Part shown: positions 6,320 through 7,179 of the stretch, in pieces
How the letters are laid out: each line of letters starts with the position of its first letter
How positions within the stretch are numbered: position 1 is the stretch's first letter
Assembly: GCA_027021605.1 (NCBI GenBank)
Contig: JALUUA010000257.1
Coordinates: 1-7,179, forward strand
Length of the DNA stretch: 7,179 nucleotides
DNA from: Candidatus Bipolaricaulota bacterium
GTDB taxonomy: Bacteria > Bipolaricaulota > Bipolaricaulia > RBG-16-55-9
Reading direction: 5' to 3'
Position numbers and translations under genes: made by a program
Notes under the pieces: generated by a model
What the model was told of the DNA's origin: nothing
The model's database searches: none
The model's input: only the letters and a program-made list of their open reading frames with translations

Positions 6320-7179
6320 ATGGGTTATCGAGGCCGGAGCGCGCAGGCGGGGTCCGTGGTCGAGGCGCTGGCGGAGCGGCTTCCGCCCCGGGGGGTCGTG
6401 CTCTTCCTGGGCGGGACGGACGTGGGCAAGAGCACCCTGATCCGGGCGCTCCACGGACGCCTGGGCGGCGAGGTGGTGGACGGGGACGTGGGCCAATCGT
6501 GGATCGGGCCCCCCGGGGTCGTCTCGCTGGGGACGCCCGATCAGCCGAGGGCGGGATACTTCGTGGGCGACGTCTCCCCCCGCGGGAACCTCCTGCCGGT
6601 GACGGTGGGGATCGCGCGCATGGTCCGACGGGCGAGGCGGCCCTGTCTGGTCGACACCGACGGCTACATCGCCGACGGGGCTGCCCGGGCCTACAAGACG
6701 GAACTCATCCACTTGGTGGAGCCCGACGTGCTCGTGCTGCTGCAGCGGGGCCGTGAGCTCGACTACTACAAGCTCTTCGCGCGCCAGGGGATCGAGGTCC
6801 TGGACGTAGCCGTCACCCACCGCGGTCTCAAGACCCGGGAGGAGCGGATCGCGGCGCGCGAGGCGGCCTTCCACCGGTACTTCCAAAGCCCGGGGGTGCA
6901 GCGGCGCCGGTGGTCTTTCGAGGGGCTGTCGATCGAGCGGGGGCTGTTGGGGTGGGGGGACCCCCTGGACCCCGGGGAGCTAGGCGCACAGGAGGCGGGC
7001 GCGAGCGCGCCCCTGCAGACGGAGACAGAGGGAACACGGGGGGCGGTGAAGGCCGCGTGGCGGCTGGGGGACGAGCGGGCCGTCCTGGTCGTCGAGGGTT
7101 ACGTGCCTCCGGAAGTGCTCCGAAGGTGGCAGGATGCGTTGGGGGTGGCGCGCTTACAGCTCTATGGGTGGCAGGAGCT
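6320..7179 (+). CDS. Clp1/Grc3-family polynucleotide 5'-hydroxyl kinase (partial, C-terminus off the right edge)
   Basis: Family members transfer the ATP gamma-phosphate to the 5'-OH of RNA (sometimes DNA); in eukaryotes they act in tRNA and rRNA maturation, and archaeal and bacterial relatives are known. The frame stays open from the ATG to the window end (286 codons, no stop), so the C-terminus is missing. Seen in order: Walker A GGTDVGKSTL (31-40, K37, S38); DGDVGQSWIGPPG (54-66), matching the family's DxDxGQ...PPG motif with D54, D56 and Q59; and FVGDVSPRGN (81-90), the F.G..SP motif. These are followed by LVDTDGYI (110-117), AYK (124-126) and PDVLVLL (135-141), and an Arg-rich lid-like stretch R173/R176/R180 before FHRYF (184-188). 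Residues after about 190 look like the variable C-terminal domain. It lacks the eukaryotic N-terminal domain. The gene is divergent from the ATPase operon, so a shared pathway is not implied. Substrate (RNA or DNA) cannot be told. Confidence 0.9.
   Translation, partial: MGYRGRSAQAGSVVEALAERLPPRGVVLFLGGTDVGKSTLIRALHGRLGGEVVDGDVGQSWIGPPGVVSLGTPDQPRAGYFVGDVSPRGNLLPVTVGIARMVRRARRPCLVDTDGYIADGAARAYKTELIHLVEPDVLVLLQRGRELDYYKLFARQGIEVLDVAVTHRGLKTREERIAAREAAFHRYFQSPGVQRRRWSFEGLSIERGLLGWGDPLDPGELGAQEAGASAPLQTETEGTRGAVKAAWRLGDERAVLVVEGYVPPEVLRRWQDALGVARLQLYGWQE

Noticed and set aside
6173..6886. 237-codon minus-strand frame opposite the Clp1-like kinase
   Set aside because: The plus strand carries an ordered set of kinase motifs, whereas this frame has no family signature and would run through the ATPase promoter region.

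Overview
The window is GC-rich, coding-dense DNA holding two divergent transcription units. Most of it (about 1-6150, minus strand) is an operon for a rotary V/A-type ATPase/ATP synthase, read right to left as H(G)-I-K-E-C-F-A. This is the gene order of Thermus-type bacterial V/A-ATPases and of methanogen A-ATP synthases. The catalytic subunit A runs off the left edge; B and D would be expected beyond it but are not in the window. On the right, a divergent plus-strand gene (6320 to beyond 7179) encodes a Clp1/Grc3-family polynucleotide 5'-hydroxyl kinase. It has no stop codon inside the window.

Organism: the V/A-ATPase alone fits either bacteria or archaea. Purine-rich Shine-Dalgarno sequences before several genes, a sigma70-like promoter ahead of the operon, and a one-hairpin K subunit with an apparent cleavable signal peptide, as I recall for Thermus, favour a GC-rich bacterium (Thermus-like or a deep-branching thermophile-associated phylum). 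An archaeon is not excluded. The exact taxon cannot be read from this sequence.

How the ATPase parts fit: A (with B, off-window) forms the nucleotide-binding head. D (off-window) and F form the central shaft, which sits on C, the funnel that rests on the K ring. E and H/G form the peripheral stalks that tie the head to subunit I. I carries the stator half-channels and the essential arginine facing the K-ring glutamate. The key residues are visible in A (P-loop, catalytic Glu, adjacent Arg), I (two Arg and two Glu) and K (membrane Glu and upstream Gln), so the complex looks functional.

The only longer non-coding stretch is the 169-bp divergent intergenic region at 6151-6319. It holds a good minus-strand promoter candidate and a leader with competing inverted repeats around the H/G ribosome-binding site. 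The H-I and I-K spacers (74 and 67 bp) are A-rich on the coding strand and share sequence blocks. Points most worth a second look are the Clp1-type kinase beside the ATPase operon, the possible leader switch, the related spacers, the missing Shine-Dalgarno before subunit I, and the unresolved Na+/H+ specificity of the K ring.
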